A stretch of 64,000 nucleotides of DNA, from positions 21,357 through 85,356 of the forward strand of contig DARE01000008.1 in the NCBI GenBank assembly GCA_002503205.1, written 5' to 3'. The notes below the pieces were generated by a model. The model searched no databases, was not told the DNA's origin, and saw only the letters and a list, made by a program, of their open reading frames with translations. Both the position numbers and the translations under genes were made by a program. The stretch comes from Thermoplasmatales archaeon UBA447. GTDB taxonomy: Archaea; Thermoplasmatota; Thermoplasmata; Thermoplasmatales; Thermoplasmataceae. This document shows positions 7,737 to 16,413 of this stretch, piece after piece (position 1 is the stretch's first letter; each line of letters starts with the position of its first letter).

Positions 7737-8503
7737 TTCAGGGCCTCCGCAAATTCTCTACTGCTTGCTCCGATTATGGATTTTCTCTCCCTGACATCCA
7801 GCCCCATGTTAAAATCATTGAAATGGCCATCTAATACAATGCCCCCAGCTTCCCTGAGGATAAGTACCCCTCCGGCCACATCTATATTTCTAAGTGAGTT
7901 GAAATCACCTACATATGCCATAAGATCCGCTGATCCATTTGCCACCAGACAGAGTTCCAGTGAGGCACAACCAAGTGAGCGAATTCTCCAGCCGCCCCTT
8001 AGGATCGGGGAAACATGATCATGTCCTGCTCTTCCAAGGCCTCCGAGAGCACATCCCCGTGGATCCTGGGAAACTTTTATTCTCTTTCCGTTTGCGAACG
8101 CTCCCTTGCCTTTTACAGCATGATAATTTGTTTTCCTGGCCAGGTCTGCAACTATAGCAATCCTCGCTGATGATAGATCCTCCTTTACAACCGCACCGGA
8201 AAATGAAAAGAAAGGTATGCCATTCTCCGCATTGTATGTTCCATCCAGCGGATCAACCATTAAAGACTCCCCATAGCCGAGGTCAGTAAAACCACTCTCC
8301 TCGCTTATGACATTCAGAGGCAGATCCCTTTCACGTATAAAATTCAGGATGTGATCATCACAGATTCTGTCAAGTTGATGGGTTGCGGTACCGTCTGCAC
8401 CCATTCCGATGATATTGTTTCTATTGACTGAACCGGTCTGTGAGGAGATGAGTTCCCTTAAAGAATTTCCAAGTTCAATGAGTTCATTTTCAAGATCCGA
8501 CAC
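7733..8503 (-). CDS. suhB: Inositol monophosphatase-family phosphatase (possible NADP phosphatase/FBPase)
   Basis: A 256-residue member of the Li-sensitive IMPase fold: EESG at 68-71, the metal-binding motif DPLDGTYN at 84-91 (Asp84, Asp87) and NIDVAGGVLILREAGG near 210 equivalent to the WDxAAG motif. Archaeal family members hydrolyse inositol-1-phosphate, fructose-1,6-bisphosphate or NADP. The downstream overlapping NAD kinase favours NADP turnover, but substrate cannot be decided from sequence. The start is GTG at 8503; a TATA-like TTATAATATT lies only about 10 nt before it, so the true start could be slightly downstream. Confidence 0.85.
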   Translation of the reverse strand: MSDLENELIELGNSLRELISSQTGSVNRNNIIGMGADGTATHQLDRICDDHILNFIRERDLPLNVISEESGFTDLGYGESLMVDPLDGTYNAENGIPFFSFSGAVVKEDLSSARIAIVADLARKTNYHAVKGKGAFANGKRIKVSQDPRGCALGGLGRAGHDHVSPILRGGWRIRSLGCASLELCLVANGSADLMAYVGDFNSLRNIDVAGGVLILREAGGIVLDGHFNDFNMGLDVRERKSIIGASSREFAEALK

Positions 8504-8554
8504 AGTGTCAATATTATAACACTAAAGATAACCTTTCTGGGAAAAATTGGAAAA

Positions 8555-9373
8555 TCAGTCTCCAACAACACTGTCCAGCAGAAGATTCAGCCTCTGAGAA
8601 AGCCTCTTAAGTGCATAGTCCAGCACATCTATTGCCTTCAATGAGCCATCCGTCTCAAACTGGAACACGTATTTGGTATCATCCTCTGTTACCTTTACGT
8701 CAGGATTGTCAAGCAACTGCGAAAGAAATGTGCATCTGTTATCATCGCTGAACACTATCCTTTCAGCATTTTCCGATAGAACTGAATCTGGACAATGATT
8801 CTTGTAGGTCTCCCAGTTCTTGACCTTCTTCTTCTCTACCAGAAATTCTCTATGATACTTGTACGAGACCCCAGAGGTTACCTGCCATTTGGTGTGCTTT
8901 TTCCCTGTACCAAGTATGGCTTCGGCTGTAACCAGAATTGCCTGTCTCGGGCCAAGCTTCACAATTGGAATCTCCTTATCGGCAGGAACAAGATCTGACT
9001 TTCCGACAGGCTGAAGGTCACCTGAGTTTACGACGCCAGAGCCTATCTTATTTATCGAAAATGTCATTGTGCATAGTGGGCAACCCTCACCTTTGCATGA
9101 GCAATTATCCCTGAAATTCATTGAAAGATCTGAAACAATAGGCACCAGAGAAAGCCTATGCGCTACTATTTCATCGAATAATGGAAGGGATGAGTCATAC
9201 ACATTGCCCTCACTGTCTCTTATCTGGCCATGATGAAATATAACTTTATCTATGGCAAGCTTCGGGACGTCATCCATCAAAGTTCTTCTCAAGGCGTTTG
9301 CTGTTGATGGTGTGAGTCCATCCACAGTGAACCGGATAAAGTCATCAGACATTGTGTTAATTGTCACTGACAT
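8555..9373 (-). CDS. rpo3: DNA-directed RNA polymerase subunit D (Rpo3)
   Basis: Start chosen at ATG 9373 ([15 protein letters not shown]), 4 nt after the rps11 stop; the frame is open a further 17 codons into rps11. The 272-residue protein is the alpha/Rpb3 homologue that nucleates polymerase assembly with subunit [13 protein letters not shown] (19-30) is the conserved dimerisation helix. Domain 2 holds a zinc-loop-like cysteine set Cys91, Cys93, Cys98 and Cys101, as in yeast Rpb3. The third domain, which in many archaea carries Fe-S cysteines, has only two widely spaced cysteines, so no cluster is expected. Confidence 0.96.
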   Translation of the reverse strand: MSVTINTMSDDFIRFTVDGLTPSTANALRRTLMDDVPKLAIDKVIFHHGQIRDSEGNVYDSSLPLFDEIVAHRLSLVPIVSDLSMNFRDNCSCKGEGCPLCTMTFSINKIGSGVVNSGDLQPVGKSDLVPADKEIPIVKLGPRQAILVTAEAILGTGKKHTKWQVTSGVSYKYHREFLVEKKKVKNWETYKNHCPDSVLSENAERIVFSDDNRCTFLSQLLDNPDVKVTEDDTKYVFQFETDGSLKAIDVLDYALKRLSQRLNLLLDSVVGD

Positions 9374-9377
9374 CTGT

Positions 9378-9761
9378 TTATACTCTCCTGCCTCTCTTAC
9401 CGCCTTTCTTCTTTGTTCCGTCATGTGGAATCGGAGTTACCTCTTCAATTCTCAGGATCTTGAAGCCGGCTCTTGAAAGAGCTCTAATTGCACTCTGAGC
9501 ACCTGGTCCAGGGATCTTTGATTTGTTTCCGCCTGGAGCCCTTACCTTGATTATGAGATCAGATATCTCCTTCTCCCTCAGTTTTTCAGCAACCAGATCA
9601 GCTGCTTTCATTGCAGCATATGGGCTTGACTCATCTCTGTCATTCTTCACTACCATGCCGCCTGTGGCTTTGGCGAGGGTTTCAGCCCCTGTTGGATCAG
9701 TTACCAGAATTATAGTATTGTTAGCTGAGGCAAAAATATGTGCTATTCCTGTTTTGTTCAT
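9378..9761 (-). CDS. rps11: Small ribosomal subunit protein uS11
   Basis: A 127-residue S11 with the conserved [29 protein letters not shown] and [20 protein letters not shown] segments and a basic C-terminus [12 protein letters not shown]. It lines the platform of the 30S subunit near the mRNA exit. It overlaps the rps4 stop by 4 nt, within the archaeal S13-S4-S11-rpoD order. Confidence 0.98.
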   Translation of the reverse strand: MNKTGIAHIFASANNTIILVTDPTGAETLAKATGGMVVKNDRDESSPYAAMKAADLVAEKLREKEISDLIIKVRAPGGNKSKIPGPGAQSAIRALSRAGFKILRIEEVTPIPHDGTKKKGGKRGRRV

Positions 9762-10387
9762 CTTCCTCTACCTCTTCTTCCCTGCCTGTCGTTCCTCCCA
9801 CGGCTGCGCTCAGGAGGGGCTTCCTCCTTCTGCTCTCTTTCCCCATTTGGAAGGACATTGCTCATAATTACCTGCCTCATTGGATGAAGATCATCCTTGA
9901 ATGGAGAGTTTTCAACATATTCAATGCTATCCTCCAGTGATGCCTCAACCATTATGCTTGGTATGGTAACTCTTCTTCCATTCATTGTAACATGGCCATG
10001 TGTAATCAACTGCCTTGCCTGTTTGAGAGTTCTTGCAAGGTTTCTTCTGTATACTATGGTCTGAAGGCGTCTTGCAAGTATAGCCTCGATATCAAGTGAA
10101 AGGACATCATCGAGGGTTGCGTTGCCACCGAGAAGCTTGTATCTGTTAAGCCTTGCTATGAGGGCATCATACTGTTTCTGGGCATTTGGATCATTGTTCC
10201 TTAGCTTTGCCTGTAGATCTCTAGCCTGGCTTCTGAAATTGTCAAGGAACGACTGCCCCTTCCAGAGTTCTCTCTTGTTCTTCAGCCCATATTTTTCAAC
10301 TATGACCCTCTCAGAGTCAATTCTGTCTTTTTCCCAAGGGTGCCTTGGTGTTGAATATGTCTTGTGCGGAAATTTAGGATCTCCCAT
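9758..10387 (-). CDS. rps4: Small ribosomal subunit protein uS4
   Basis: A 209-residue archaeal S4. The C-terminal half has the S4 RNA-binding domain ([19 protein letters not shown], then [11 protein letters not shown]). The N-terminus ([19 protein letters not shown]) is typical of archaeal S4. A low-complexity Arg/Glu/Gly-rich tail follows residue 180. S4 is a primary 16S rRNA binder at the 30S body. It lies 6 nt after rps13. Confidence 0.98.
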   Translation of the reverse strand: MGDPKFPHKTYSTPRHPWEKDRIDSERVIVEKYGLKNKRELWKGQSFLDNFRSQARDLQAKLRNNDPNAQKQYDALIARLNRYKLLGGNATLDDVLSLDIEAILARRLQTIVYRRNLARTLKQARQLITHGHVTMNGRRVTIPSIMVEASLEDSIEYVENSPFKDDLHPMRQVIMSNVLPNGEREQKEEAPPERSRGRNDRQGRRGRGR

Positions 10388-10393
10388 AATTCA

Positions 10394-10906
10394 TCACTCC
10401 TTCTTCCTCTGAACTCCTACAGTAAGGCCTCTTCTTCCATTTGACCTTGTTCTCTGACCTCTTACTTTTTTGCCCAGTTCGTGCCTTATGCCACGATATG
10501 ACTTCATCTTCTTCATGAGGTTAATGTCATCCTGGATTATTATATCGAGATCGTTGGACACCAGATTAAGGTCTTCCCCGTTCACTGCATCTCTGCGGTG
10601 ATTTTTGGCCCATACTGGAACACCTTCGTATTCCTTTGATTCCACGTAATCTCTTATTCTGTCTGTCTCCTCTTCAGGCAGCTCACCAATCTTTGTTTTG
10701 CCATTGATGTTGAGTTTTCTGGTGATAATCTGTGCCAGCCTTGGTCCAATCCCCTTTAGATCAGATAATGCTAGCTCAACGGATCTTTCACCGTCCAGAT
10801 CCTTTCCCGCAATCCTTACAATATACTGGAAATTCTCCTTTTTTGCATCCTGCTTCTTAGGCTCCTGTTTTTTATTATCCTGCTTGTTATCCTGCTTAGA
10901 TGCCAT
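10394..10906 (-). CDS. rps13: Small ribosomal subunit protein uS13 with Lys/Gln-rich N-terminal extension
   Basis: Residues from about 26 onward are standard archaeal S13: FQYIVRIAGKDLDGERSV, GIGPRLAQIITRKL, and the C-terminal RGIRHELGKKVRGQRTRSNG. S13 contacts the P-site tRNA and the 50S subunit at the 30S head. The first 25 residues are an unusual, almost purely Lys/Gln/Asn/Asp stretch with repeated KQDNK-like units. The ATG at 10906 is the only sensible start upstream of the core. TATA-like boxes lie at about 10949-10957 and 10999-11008. Confidence 0.96.
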   Translation of the reverse strand: MASKQDNKQDNKKQEPKKQDAKKENFQYIVRIAGKDLDGERSVELALSDLKGIGPRLAQIITRKLNINGKTKIGELPEEETDRIRDYVESKEYEGVPVWAKNHRRDAVNGEDLNLVSNDLDIIIQDDINLMKKMKSYRGIRHELGKKVRGQRTRSNGRRGLTVGVQRKKE

Positions 10907-11197
10907 TGAACCATCCTTTGAATATTATCCCCCAATCGAACAGACACTTATATTATTGTCCTTTCACGATGGAGCGTCTAAGAGTATTCCTTAAGGATAT
11001 ATAAACTGAGCCCTCCAGGATAGATATGGAATCGATCGGGCCTATTGTCCTGATATTACACCCGAGGCTAAATTTATAAAAATTAACATTTACTGCTCAA
11101 ATTAAGTTTGTATCTACGCATTATTAATTGAAATTGTTACAATGTCTTATTCAATCAGTGGCATTTGACCTGACTTCTTCATCAATTTTCAGGTGAT
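10907..11197. other. Intergenic region with S13-operon promoter, no gene seen
   Basis: About 290 bp between rps13 and the DUF357 gene, both on the minus strand. It has TATA-like stretches for the S13 operon (near 10953 and 11003) and a further AT-rich AAATTTATAAAAATTAA at about 11069-11086. No ORF with a plausible start and no recognisable structured RNA was found; a small RNA expressed from the 11069 element cannot be excluded. Confidence 0.5.
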
Positions 11198-11485
11198 TTA
11201 ACTGAAGTTAGTAAAGAGCCTGTGGTCTCCCTTTCCATCCAGGACACCGAGTCTGACCAGTGCATCGATCCACCCATATGAGTAGTTTATAGCAGCAAAA
11301 GCATTGAGCAGGTCCCCCTTTTCAATAAAATATTTAGAATCCTCATAATAACTCCTTATCAGATTCAGGGAGTCTTCAGCAAACCTGTAAAGGAAAGAGT
11401 CACTGTGTGGTGAAACTGTAATCTTCCCGAGAGCTTCCTCCTCTATTGACAGATATCTCAAAACCCTCTCTTTCAGATCTTCCAT
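11198..11485 (-). CDS. DUF357 family protein
   Basis: From the ATG at 11485 (MEDLKERVLRYLSIEEEAL) the protein is 95 residues, all alpha by appearance. The core YYEDSKYFIEKGDLLNAFA followed by YSYGWIDALVRLGVLD matches the archaeal DUF357 family, small cytoplasmic proteins of unknown function. The frame is open 17 codons further upstream, but family members begin at this position. It stands alone, divergent from the ABC transporter pair. Confidence 0.8.
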   Translation of the reverse strand: MEDLKERVLRYLSIEEEALGKITVSPHSDSFLYRFAEDSLNLIRSYYEDSKYFIEKGDLLNAFAAINYSYGWIDALVRLGVLDGKGDHRLFTNFS

Positions 11486-11580
11486 GTTATGGTATAATCT
11501 GCCATTATTTATTAGGCTCCACATAATTTGCTTCATCTATTGAGAAATTAACCTGGATCAGATCATTTGGTGGCCCCTAT

Positions 11581-12420
11581 ATGATACACTGCGAAAACCT
11601 TACCAAAAAATACAGTGACGGATTTACCGCCCTCAATTCTGTTTCGTTTGAAACAACTGGAAGGATTAACACATTGATAGGCAGGAACGGAGCTGGGAAA
11701 ACCACACTTACCAGAATTCTTTCAACCCAGCTCATGCCTACTTCTGGTACAGCCTCCATCAATGGTATGGATATAACCAAAGACGTAGATCAGATTAGGA
11801 GAAGCATAGTCAGCATACCACAGGAGGCTTCACCTCTTGGTATACTGACTGCCCAGGAGCAGGTAGGGATGTTCCTGATTGGCAGAGGACATTCTTTCAG
11901 ATCAGCAAAGGAGGAGTCAAGAATTGCACTTGAATCACTTGGGTTGGGTGATTTCAGGAATCTACCAGCTGACAAGCTTTCGGGTGGGATGAAAAGAAAG
12001 ATCTTTGTAGCAATGGCCATCGCATCGAGGGCTGAGACAGTTTTCCTTGATGAACCCACAACCGGCCTCGACCCCATATCCAGAATAGAAGTCTGGTCCG
12101 CAATACGGGAGATTGAGTCAGAAATCTTCCTGACAACCCACTATATGGAGGAGGCCCAGGATCTTTCTGAGCATGTGTTCCTTCTTGAACATGGAAACAT
12201 AGCTGCAAGTGGCACGGTAAAGGATCTTCTGAAACCTTTTTCTGGAAAGGTCCGCGTGGAATCACACACAGAGATTCCGGATGCAATTAAGATAGGGGCC
12301 ATGTGGATTTCATATGTTACTGCTGATGAGACTTCAGAGTATCTGGGAAAGGGATGCACAATCAAACCCATAAGCCTGGATGACGTGTTCATCTCAAGGG
12401 GGGTTGAAGTTGAATCTTAG
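11581..12420 (+). CDS. ABC transporter ATP-binding protein
   Basis: A 279-residue ABC ATPase with Walker A GRNGAGKTT (34-42), Q-loop in SIPQEASP (about 78-85), signature LSGGMKRK (133-140) and Walker B VFLDEPTTG (154-162), followed by the H-loop LTTHYMEE. The layout is that of the ABC-2 type export/multidrug family. Its 3' end overlaps the permease gene, and together they would form a homodimeric exporter half-set. The substrate is unknown. Confidence 0.93.
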   Translation: MIHCENLTKKYSDGFTALNSVSFETTGRINTLIGRNGAGKTTLTRILSTQLMPTSGTASINGMDITKDVDQIRRSIVSIPQEASPLGILTAQEQVGMFLIGRGHSFRSAKEESRIALESLGLGDFRNLPADKLSGGMKRKIFVAMAIASRAETVFLDEPTTGLDPISRIEVWSAIREIESEIFLTTHYMEEAQDLSEHVFLLEHGNIAASGTVKDLLKPFSGKVRVESHTEIPDAIKIGAMWISYVTADETSEYLGKGCTIKPISLDDVFISRGVEVES

Positions 12421-13132
12421 GTTCATAGTTTCGCTGGCATGGTCATATGGTTTCAGGGTTATATTCAGGGGCCCATCCTACATTATATCATCGATGAGTG
12501 CCCCTCTCACATTACTTTTCATAGTATCCATACTCTCTCATGGAACACTCATCAACTACGCTCTTGTGGGTGGATTTCTTGGCCTCATAGCATCTGTTGC
12601 ACTTTCCAGTTCTGGAGATGCAGCTTTCATGAGGCTACAATTAAGATTTCAGGACCTCTATGTTGCATCGAAGGTCTCACCTTCCGATTACATGATAGGG
12701 CTGACCCTTAGTTATGTGATATTCTCACTTCCTGGGATCATACTGTATGCAATACTTGGTGCCATATTCCATATATTCACCCTTGGAGCTGTTCTGGCAC
12801 TTATAGGAATTATGTGTTTCCTGGTTGTTGGGACATCTTCTATCTCTTTCATTGTGTCTAGCAGTATAAAGCACGTGAGAAACGTATGGGGAATAGCAGG
12901 GATCATGTCTGTCATAATGACTGTGCTTCCTCCAACATTCTATCCTTATGAGTATATTCCAAAATGGGCACTATACGCTCTTTCTGCAACACCAGTTACT
13001 CCTGCGGCAGTACTCGCTCAGTGGGCCTTTGGCCTTTCGCCGCCAATGATCAATGAGCTTTACATATTTGTCATAGAGACTATAATATATTTCTCAATGG
13101 CACGTTATTTAACTAGATGGAGGGAAAACTGA
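12410..13132 (+). CDS. ABC-2 type transporter permease
   Basis: The protein of about 240 residues has some six hydrophobic segments: ISSMSAPLTLLFIVSIL, YALVGGFLGLIASVAL, LTLSYVIFSLPGIILYAI, ALIGIMCFLVVGTSSISFI, IAGIMSVIMTVL and a C-terminal one, as in ABC-2 membrane components. An ATG at 12380 is possible. The TTG at 12410 is preferred because AAGGGGGG (12396-12403) lies 6 nt before it and this limits overlap with the ATPase gene. It pairs with that ATPase as an exporter of unknown cargo. Confidence 0.85.
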   Translation: MNLRFIVSLAWSYGFRVIFRGPSYIISSMSAPLTLLFIVSILSHGTLINYALVGGFLGLIASVALSSSGDAAFMRLQLRFQDLYVASKVSPSDYMIGLTLSYVIFSLPGIILYAILGAIFHIFTLGAVLALIGIMCFLVVGTSSISFIVSSSIKHVRNVWGIAGIMSVIMTVLPPTFYPYEYIPKWALYALSATPVTPAAVLAQWAFGLSPPMINELYIFVIETIIYFSMARYLTRWREN

Positions 13133-13187
13133 GTCGCAGAATTCACTTTGATTCTGTAAAATGTTAAATGATTGTGTGCTACAGCAT

Positions 13188-13514
13188 TCATCTGGATCTG
13201 CTGTAATTTGCAATTAAATCCAGGAGCTTTCTCTTTGTCTCCTGGTCAAAGGCCCCCTCTTCCTCCTTCTTTAGAATGTAGTCCCTTGCCTCCTTGATGC
13301 CTCTTTTGGAGGCAATGGAGTAGATACTCCCCATTACAGCTCCCCTTACACTGTCCGGGAGATCCTCTACCGCTCTCCCAAGCATAAAGTTGAACTCTTC
13401 CGATTTTCTCATGTCAAGTTTTCTTATTTTCTTTCCACTAGGCTCAGGGTGATTGTATCTTTCAGCCCTGTTAAACCTGCTGAACCTGCTGGATTTATTT
13501 GCCTTATTCACCAT
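13188..13514 (-). CDS. Hypothetical basic protein
   Basis: A 108-residue protein I do not recognise. The first 40 residues are rich in Arg, Lys, Ser and Asn and look disordered. From about residue 45 helices are likely (EEFNFMLGRAVEDLPDSVR, then GIKEARDYILKKEEE and KRKLLDLIANYSR). There is no cysteine, signal peptide or membrane segment. The ATG at 13514 is clear. It precedes the Taw2-like gene in the opposite transcript order with only 30 nt between, so the two are on the same strand and may be co-transcribed. Confidence 0.65.
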   Translation of the reverse strand: MVNKANKSSRFSRFNRAERYNHPEPSGKKIRKLDMRKSEEFNFMLGRAVEDLPDSVRGAVMGSIYSIASKRGIKEARDYILKKEEEGAFDQETKRKLLDLIANYSRSR

Positions 13515-13544
13515 GAAATTTGATTAATATGCTTTCTTGGTTCT

Positions 13545-14573
13545 TTATGCTTTTCCCTCTGGGCACCTGAATACCTTCAAAGTTACCTGATAGTGCCAGT
13601 TATGTGGCGAGTATGATTTCACGACCTTTGAATCTGAAACATCCAGAATATAACCCATGTGCCGTGCCCTTGCTGTGATTTCTCTATGAATCTGATCAAT
13701 TTCCCCCGTTGGGGCAAGAAGATGCATTACTATTTCCGTACCCTCGTGGGACCTGAAAAGTGCACTGGAAAGAAAATCCATGGAAGAAAAATGGCCCATA
13801 ATTATGAGATCAGCCTTCAACGAATCCCATGAATTGCGGCAATCTGAGTTCACCGCCTTGATCCTAGATTCCAACCCGTTTAAGGAGATATTTCGAAGTA
13901 GATATCTGTAGGAAACAGGATTTATTTCGCTGCAGTAGACAACTTTAGCTCCTGAATATTTTGCACAAGGCAGTGCGAAGTAGCCTATCCCTGAGAACAT
14001 ATCCAGAACAGCCTTGCCCTCAAGGTTCCTGTTCCGGAGAATCCCTCTGACATTAACGTTCCCAGGCGAGAACATAACCTTCTGAGGATCGAATTTGAAC
14101 AGGACACCATTTTCACGGTGCAATACCTCATGTGATTTCCCATGAATCAGATGAAGGGCTGGTACCCTCTCTACTCCTCTTACTCTGGAGATGTCCAGAT
14201 AGATCGCCTTTGCACCTGTGAATTTCAGCAGTAGTTTCAATGCCCTTTTCGAGGGCATTTTCCCATTATTTGACTTGATAACTATGGAGTCTCCCAGCCT
14301 GATCCACTTTCTTGGGACAAAGTACTTTGAAGTGGCCTTCAGCCTTATTTTTCTCAGATAATAGTGTGGTGAATCTGCCAATTCTCTGTTCCAGAAATTA
14401 TCTATTCCAATTTCAAAGCCATCTATTGAAACATTATCCTTAACGGGAATCAGAATAGTGTCACCAGATCTTCGAATGTGGTACCTCTTATCGATAACAT
14501 TTCTCCTTAGAAGTCTGGAGATGAGCTCATTTGCCCCTTCTTTCAGGACCGCTATCATTGGCCTTTCTGTCAT
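13545..14573 (-). CDS. taw2: Met-10+ family tRNA-modifying enzyme, Taw2/TYW2-like
   Basis: From ATG 14573 (MTERPMIAVLKEGANEL) the protein is 342 residues. It has a Rossmann SAM-binding core with VLDMFSGIGYFALPCAKYS and the CSEINPVSYRYL acidic loop, as in the Trm5/TYW2 superfamily. Where Trm5 methyltransferases have an N-L-P motif, this one has IIMGHFSSMDFL, which resembles TYW2/Taw2. Taw2 transfers the 3-amino-3-carboxypropyl group of SAM to 4-demethylwyosine at G37 of tRNA-Phe. The frame is open 18 codons further upstream. Trm5-type methylation remains an alternative. Confidence 0.8.
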   Translation of the reverse strand: MTERPMIAVLKEGANELISRLLRRNVIDKRYHIRRSGDTILIPVKDNVSIDGFEIGIDNFWNRELADSPHYYLRKIRLKATSKYFVPRKWIRLGDSIVIKSNNGKMPSKRALKLLLKFTGAKAIYLDISRVRGVERVPALHLIHGKSHEVLHRENGVLFKFDPQKVMFSPGNVNVRGILRNRNLEGKAVLDMFSGIGYFALPCAKYSGAKVVYCSEINPVSYRYLLRNISLNGLESRIKAVNSDCRNSWDSLKADLIIMGHFSSMDFLSSALFRSHEGTEIVMHLLAPTGEIDQIHREITARARHMGYILDVSDSKVVKSYSPHNWHYQVTLKVFRCPEGKA

Positions 14574-14661
14574 TTTCCGGATCCAGGATAGTTTGAAATG
14601 CATTAAAAAAATTCCATTTCGCTGCAACTATCAAAGTATGCAGGAAATTGCAAGAAGATAA

Positions 14662-15576
14662 ATGTCTAAAATCAATATCACCCAAATGAGGCTCAGGGTT
14701 GGAACAAGGCCTAGCCAGCTTGCAGTTAGACAGGCTGAACTTGTGAAGGCCGCTCTTTCAAGAACTGGTATAGAGAGCGATATTGTGAAGATTGAATCAC
14801 ATGGTGACAGAGATCACCAGACAGCTCTTTCAGGGTTCAAAGGAGCGGGAGTCTTCGTATCGAGCCTCAACGACGCACTTCTTGCTGGCAGCATAGACAT
14901 TGCAGTCCACAGTGCCAAAGACCTTCCTTCTGAGTTGCCTGAAGATCTTTCAATTAACGCTGTTCTGGAGAGGGGGCCGCACAATGATTCTCTTGTCTCA
15001 GACACCTCTCTTGAGAAATTACCGTCCGGTGCAGTAATAGGAAGCTCCAGCCCCAGGAGATCATTCATGTTGAAAAGAGTCAGGCCAGATCTTCTTGTCA
15101 GAGACATAAGAGGAAATGTAGATACAAGACTGAGAAAGCTTGAAAATGGAGAATATGACGCGATTATTCTTGCGGAGGCTGGGCTCAAACGACTTGGTAT
15201 TTCAGTCCAGCGTCAGCTGCTACCTGAAACTGACTTTGTTCCTGCACCATGCCAGGGAATAATAGCTGTTGTTTGCAGAAAAAGCCACAAGGACTATCAA
15301 AAAATTTCCTCCATAACAGATCAGGTGACAATGGAGCAGATGAAAATTGAGAGGAGTTTAACAGCCTCAATGGCTCTTGGCTGTTCTGCTCCCGCAGGTA
15401 TTTTTGCCAGATATAATGATAGAGAATACGAGGTAATATCATCATTCTATTCCAGAGACGGAAAAAGGCACACCGATATCAGCGGAACCGTACAAGGGGA
15501 GAAGGATCTAGGAGAACTGCTGGATAGAATGAAGAAATCTGTTCCATCAGACTACGGGCTTGGGGATAGCCAATGA
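14662..15576 (+). CDS. hemC: Porphobilinogen deaminase (hydroxymethylbilane synthase)
   Basis: The 304-residue protein has RVGTRPSQLAVRQAELV, the HSAKDLPSELPE active-site stretch, SSPRRSFML and DIRGNVDTRLRKLE, and the dipyrromethane cofactor cysteine Cys241 in ALGCSAPAG. It polymerises four porphobilinogens to hydroxymethylbilane. The ATG at 14662 may be replaced by the ATG at 14686 (MRLRVGTRP), which matches most homologues. It overlaps hemD by 4 nt. Confidence 0.96.
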   Translation: MSKINITQMRLRVGTRPSQLAVRQAELVKAALSRTGIESDIVKIESHGDRDHQTALSGFKGAGVFVSSLNDALLAGSIDIAVHSAKDLPSELPEDLSINAVLERGPHNDSLVSDTSLEKLPSGAVIGSSSPRRSFMLKRVRPDLLVRDIRGNVDTRLRKLENGEYDAIILAEAGLKRLGISVQRQLLPETDFVPAPCQGIIAVVCRKSHKDYQKISSITDQVTMEQMKIERSLTASMALGCSAPAGIFARYNDREYEVISSFYSRDGKRHTDISGTVQGEKDLGELLDRMKKSVPSDYGLGDSQ

Positions 15577-16292
15577 GTGAACCATGCCGGATAATTATAA
15601 CTACGAGGCCATCCTGGAAATTCAAGCCAATTAGGGTTCCTGAAGGATTCAGGATCATCAATATACCACTTACGGAAATCACCCCTATTTCTGTTGACTG
15701 GAACCATATCAGGGCCTTCGCACCGCAGGTTCTCATCTTTACGAGTACAGTTGGGGCCAGGATATTTATTGAGAGTGAGAATGAATTTGTGTCAGATAAA
15801 ATTGAGGTTATTGCAATTGGAAGTGCTACAGCCAGTGAACTTTCCTCAAGATTCAGCAATATAACTGTTCCTGCCAGTCGGAATTCTGATGGCATAGTTG
15901 ATTTGCTCAGCTCAGGAAACTACAATGGAAGAAAGATTGCCGTTTTCTCCAGCGCCAAAAGCAACCGGATAATACAGAACTATCTCTCAAAAAACAATTA
16001 CACATACATACAGTGTGATCTTTATGATGCACTTCCTGTCTCCAGTAGCAAAATCACTGAATATCTTACAAGAAATGATGTTGCTGCAGTTATAATCACA
16101 TCCTCGCAGGAGGCCGAAGTATTTATGGATATTGCCGGCCCACAGGCAGCTCTGAAACCTCTTTATGCAATAGGTGAAACTACTGCTTCTACAATGAATA
16201 GGATAGGAATTCCCCCTTCAGAACCATTGGGAAAATCAGATCTGGAATCACTTGTTAAAGAAATATGCAGGAAATTCTCAGGCAGTACCTAA
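15573..16292 (+). CDS. hemD: Uroporphyrinogen-III synthase
   Basis: A 239-residue protein with the weakly conserved HemD two-domain pattern: VLIFTSTVGARIFIE near residue 51, AIGSATASEL, then VAAVIITSSQEAEVFMD and AIGETTASTMNRIG in the second half. It cyclises hydroxymethylbilane to uroporphyrinogen III. Sequence conservation in this family is low, so the ATGA overlap with hemC is strong support. No further haem or sirohaem genes follow. Confidence 0.9.
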   Translation: MSEPCRIIITTRPSWKFKPIRVPEGFRIINIPLTEITPISVDWNHIRAFAPQVLIFTSTVGARIFIESENEFVSDKIEVIAIGSATASELSSRFSNITVPASRNSDGIVDLLSSGNYNGRKIAVFSSAKSNRIIQNYLSKNNYTYIQCDLYDALPVSSSKITEYLTRNDVAAVIITSSQEAEVFMDIAGPQAALKPLYAIGETTASTMNRIGIPPSEPLGKSDLESLVKEICRKFSGST

Positions 16293-16294
16293 AA

Positions 16295-16369
16295 TAGCGG
16301 GGAATGGATTTGAACCATTGATCTACGGGTTATGAGCCCGTCGGGATCTCCTAACTACCCCACCCCGCT
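16295..16369 (-). tRNA. Initiator tRNA-Met (CAU)
   Basis: The reverse complement folds as a full cloverleaf: 5' AGCGGGG pairs with CCCCGCU, with discriminator A73. The A1-U72 pair and the three G-C pairs closing the anticodon stem (GGGCUCAUAACCC) identify the archaeal initiator. T-arm GGTTCAAAT is present. CCA is not encoded and there is no intron. A TATA-like TTATTTTA lies about 24 nt upstream of the 5' end (16389-16396). It is convergent with hemD. Confidence 0.96.
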
Positions 16370-16413
16370 TCCCACAGGTATACGTGCGTAAAATAATAGG
16401 TTTTGCATCGCCT

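Noticed and set aside
10960..11197. Possible small RNA upstream of the S13 operon
   Set aside because: Weak imperfect pairing and no C/D or H/ACA boxes that could be trusted by eye.
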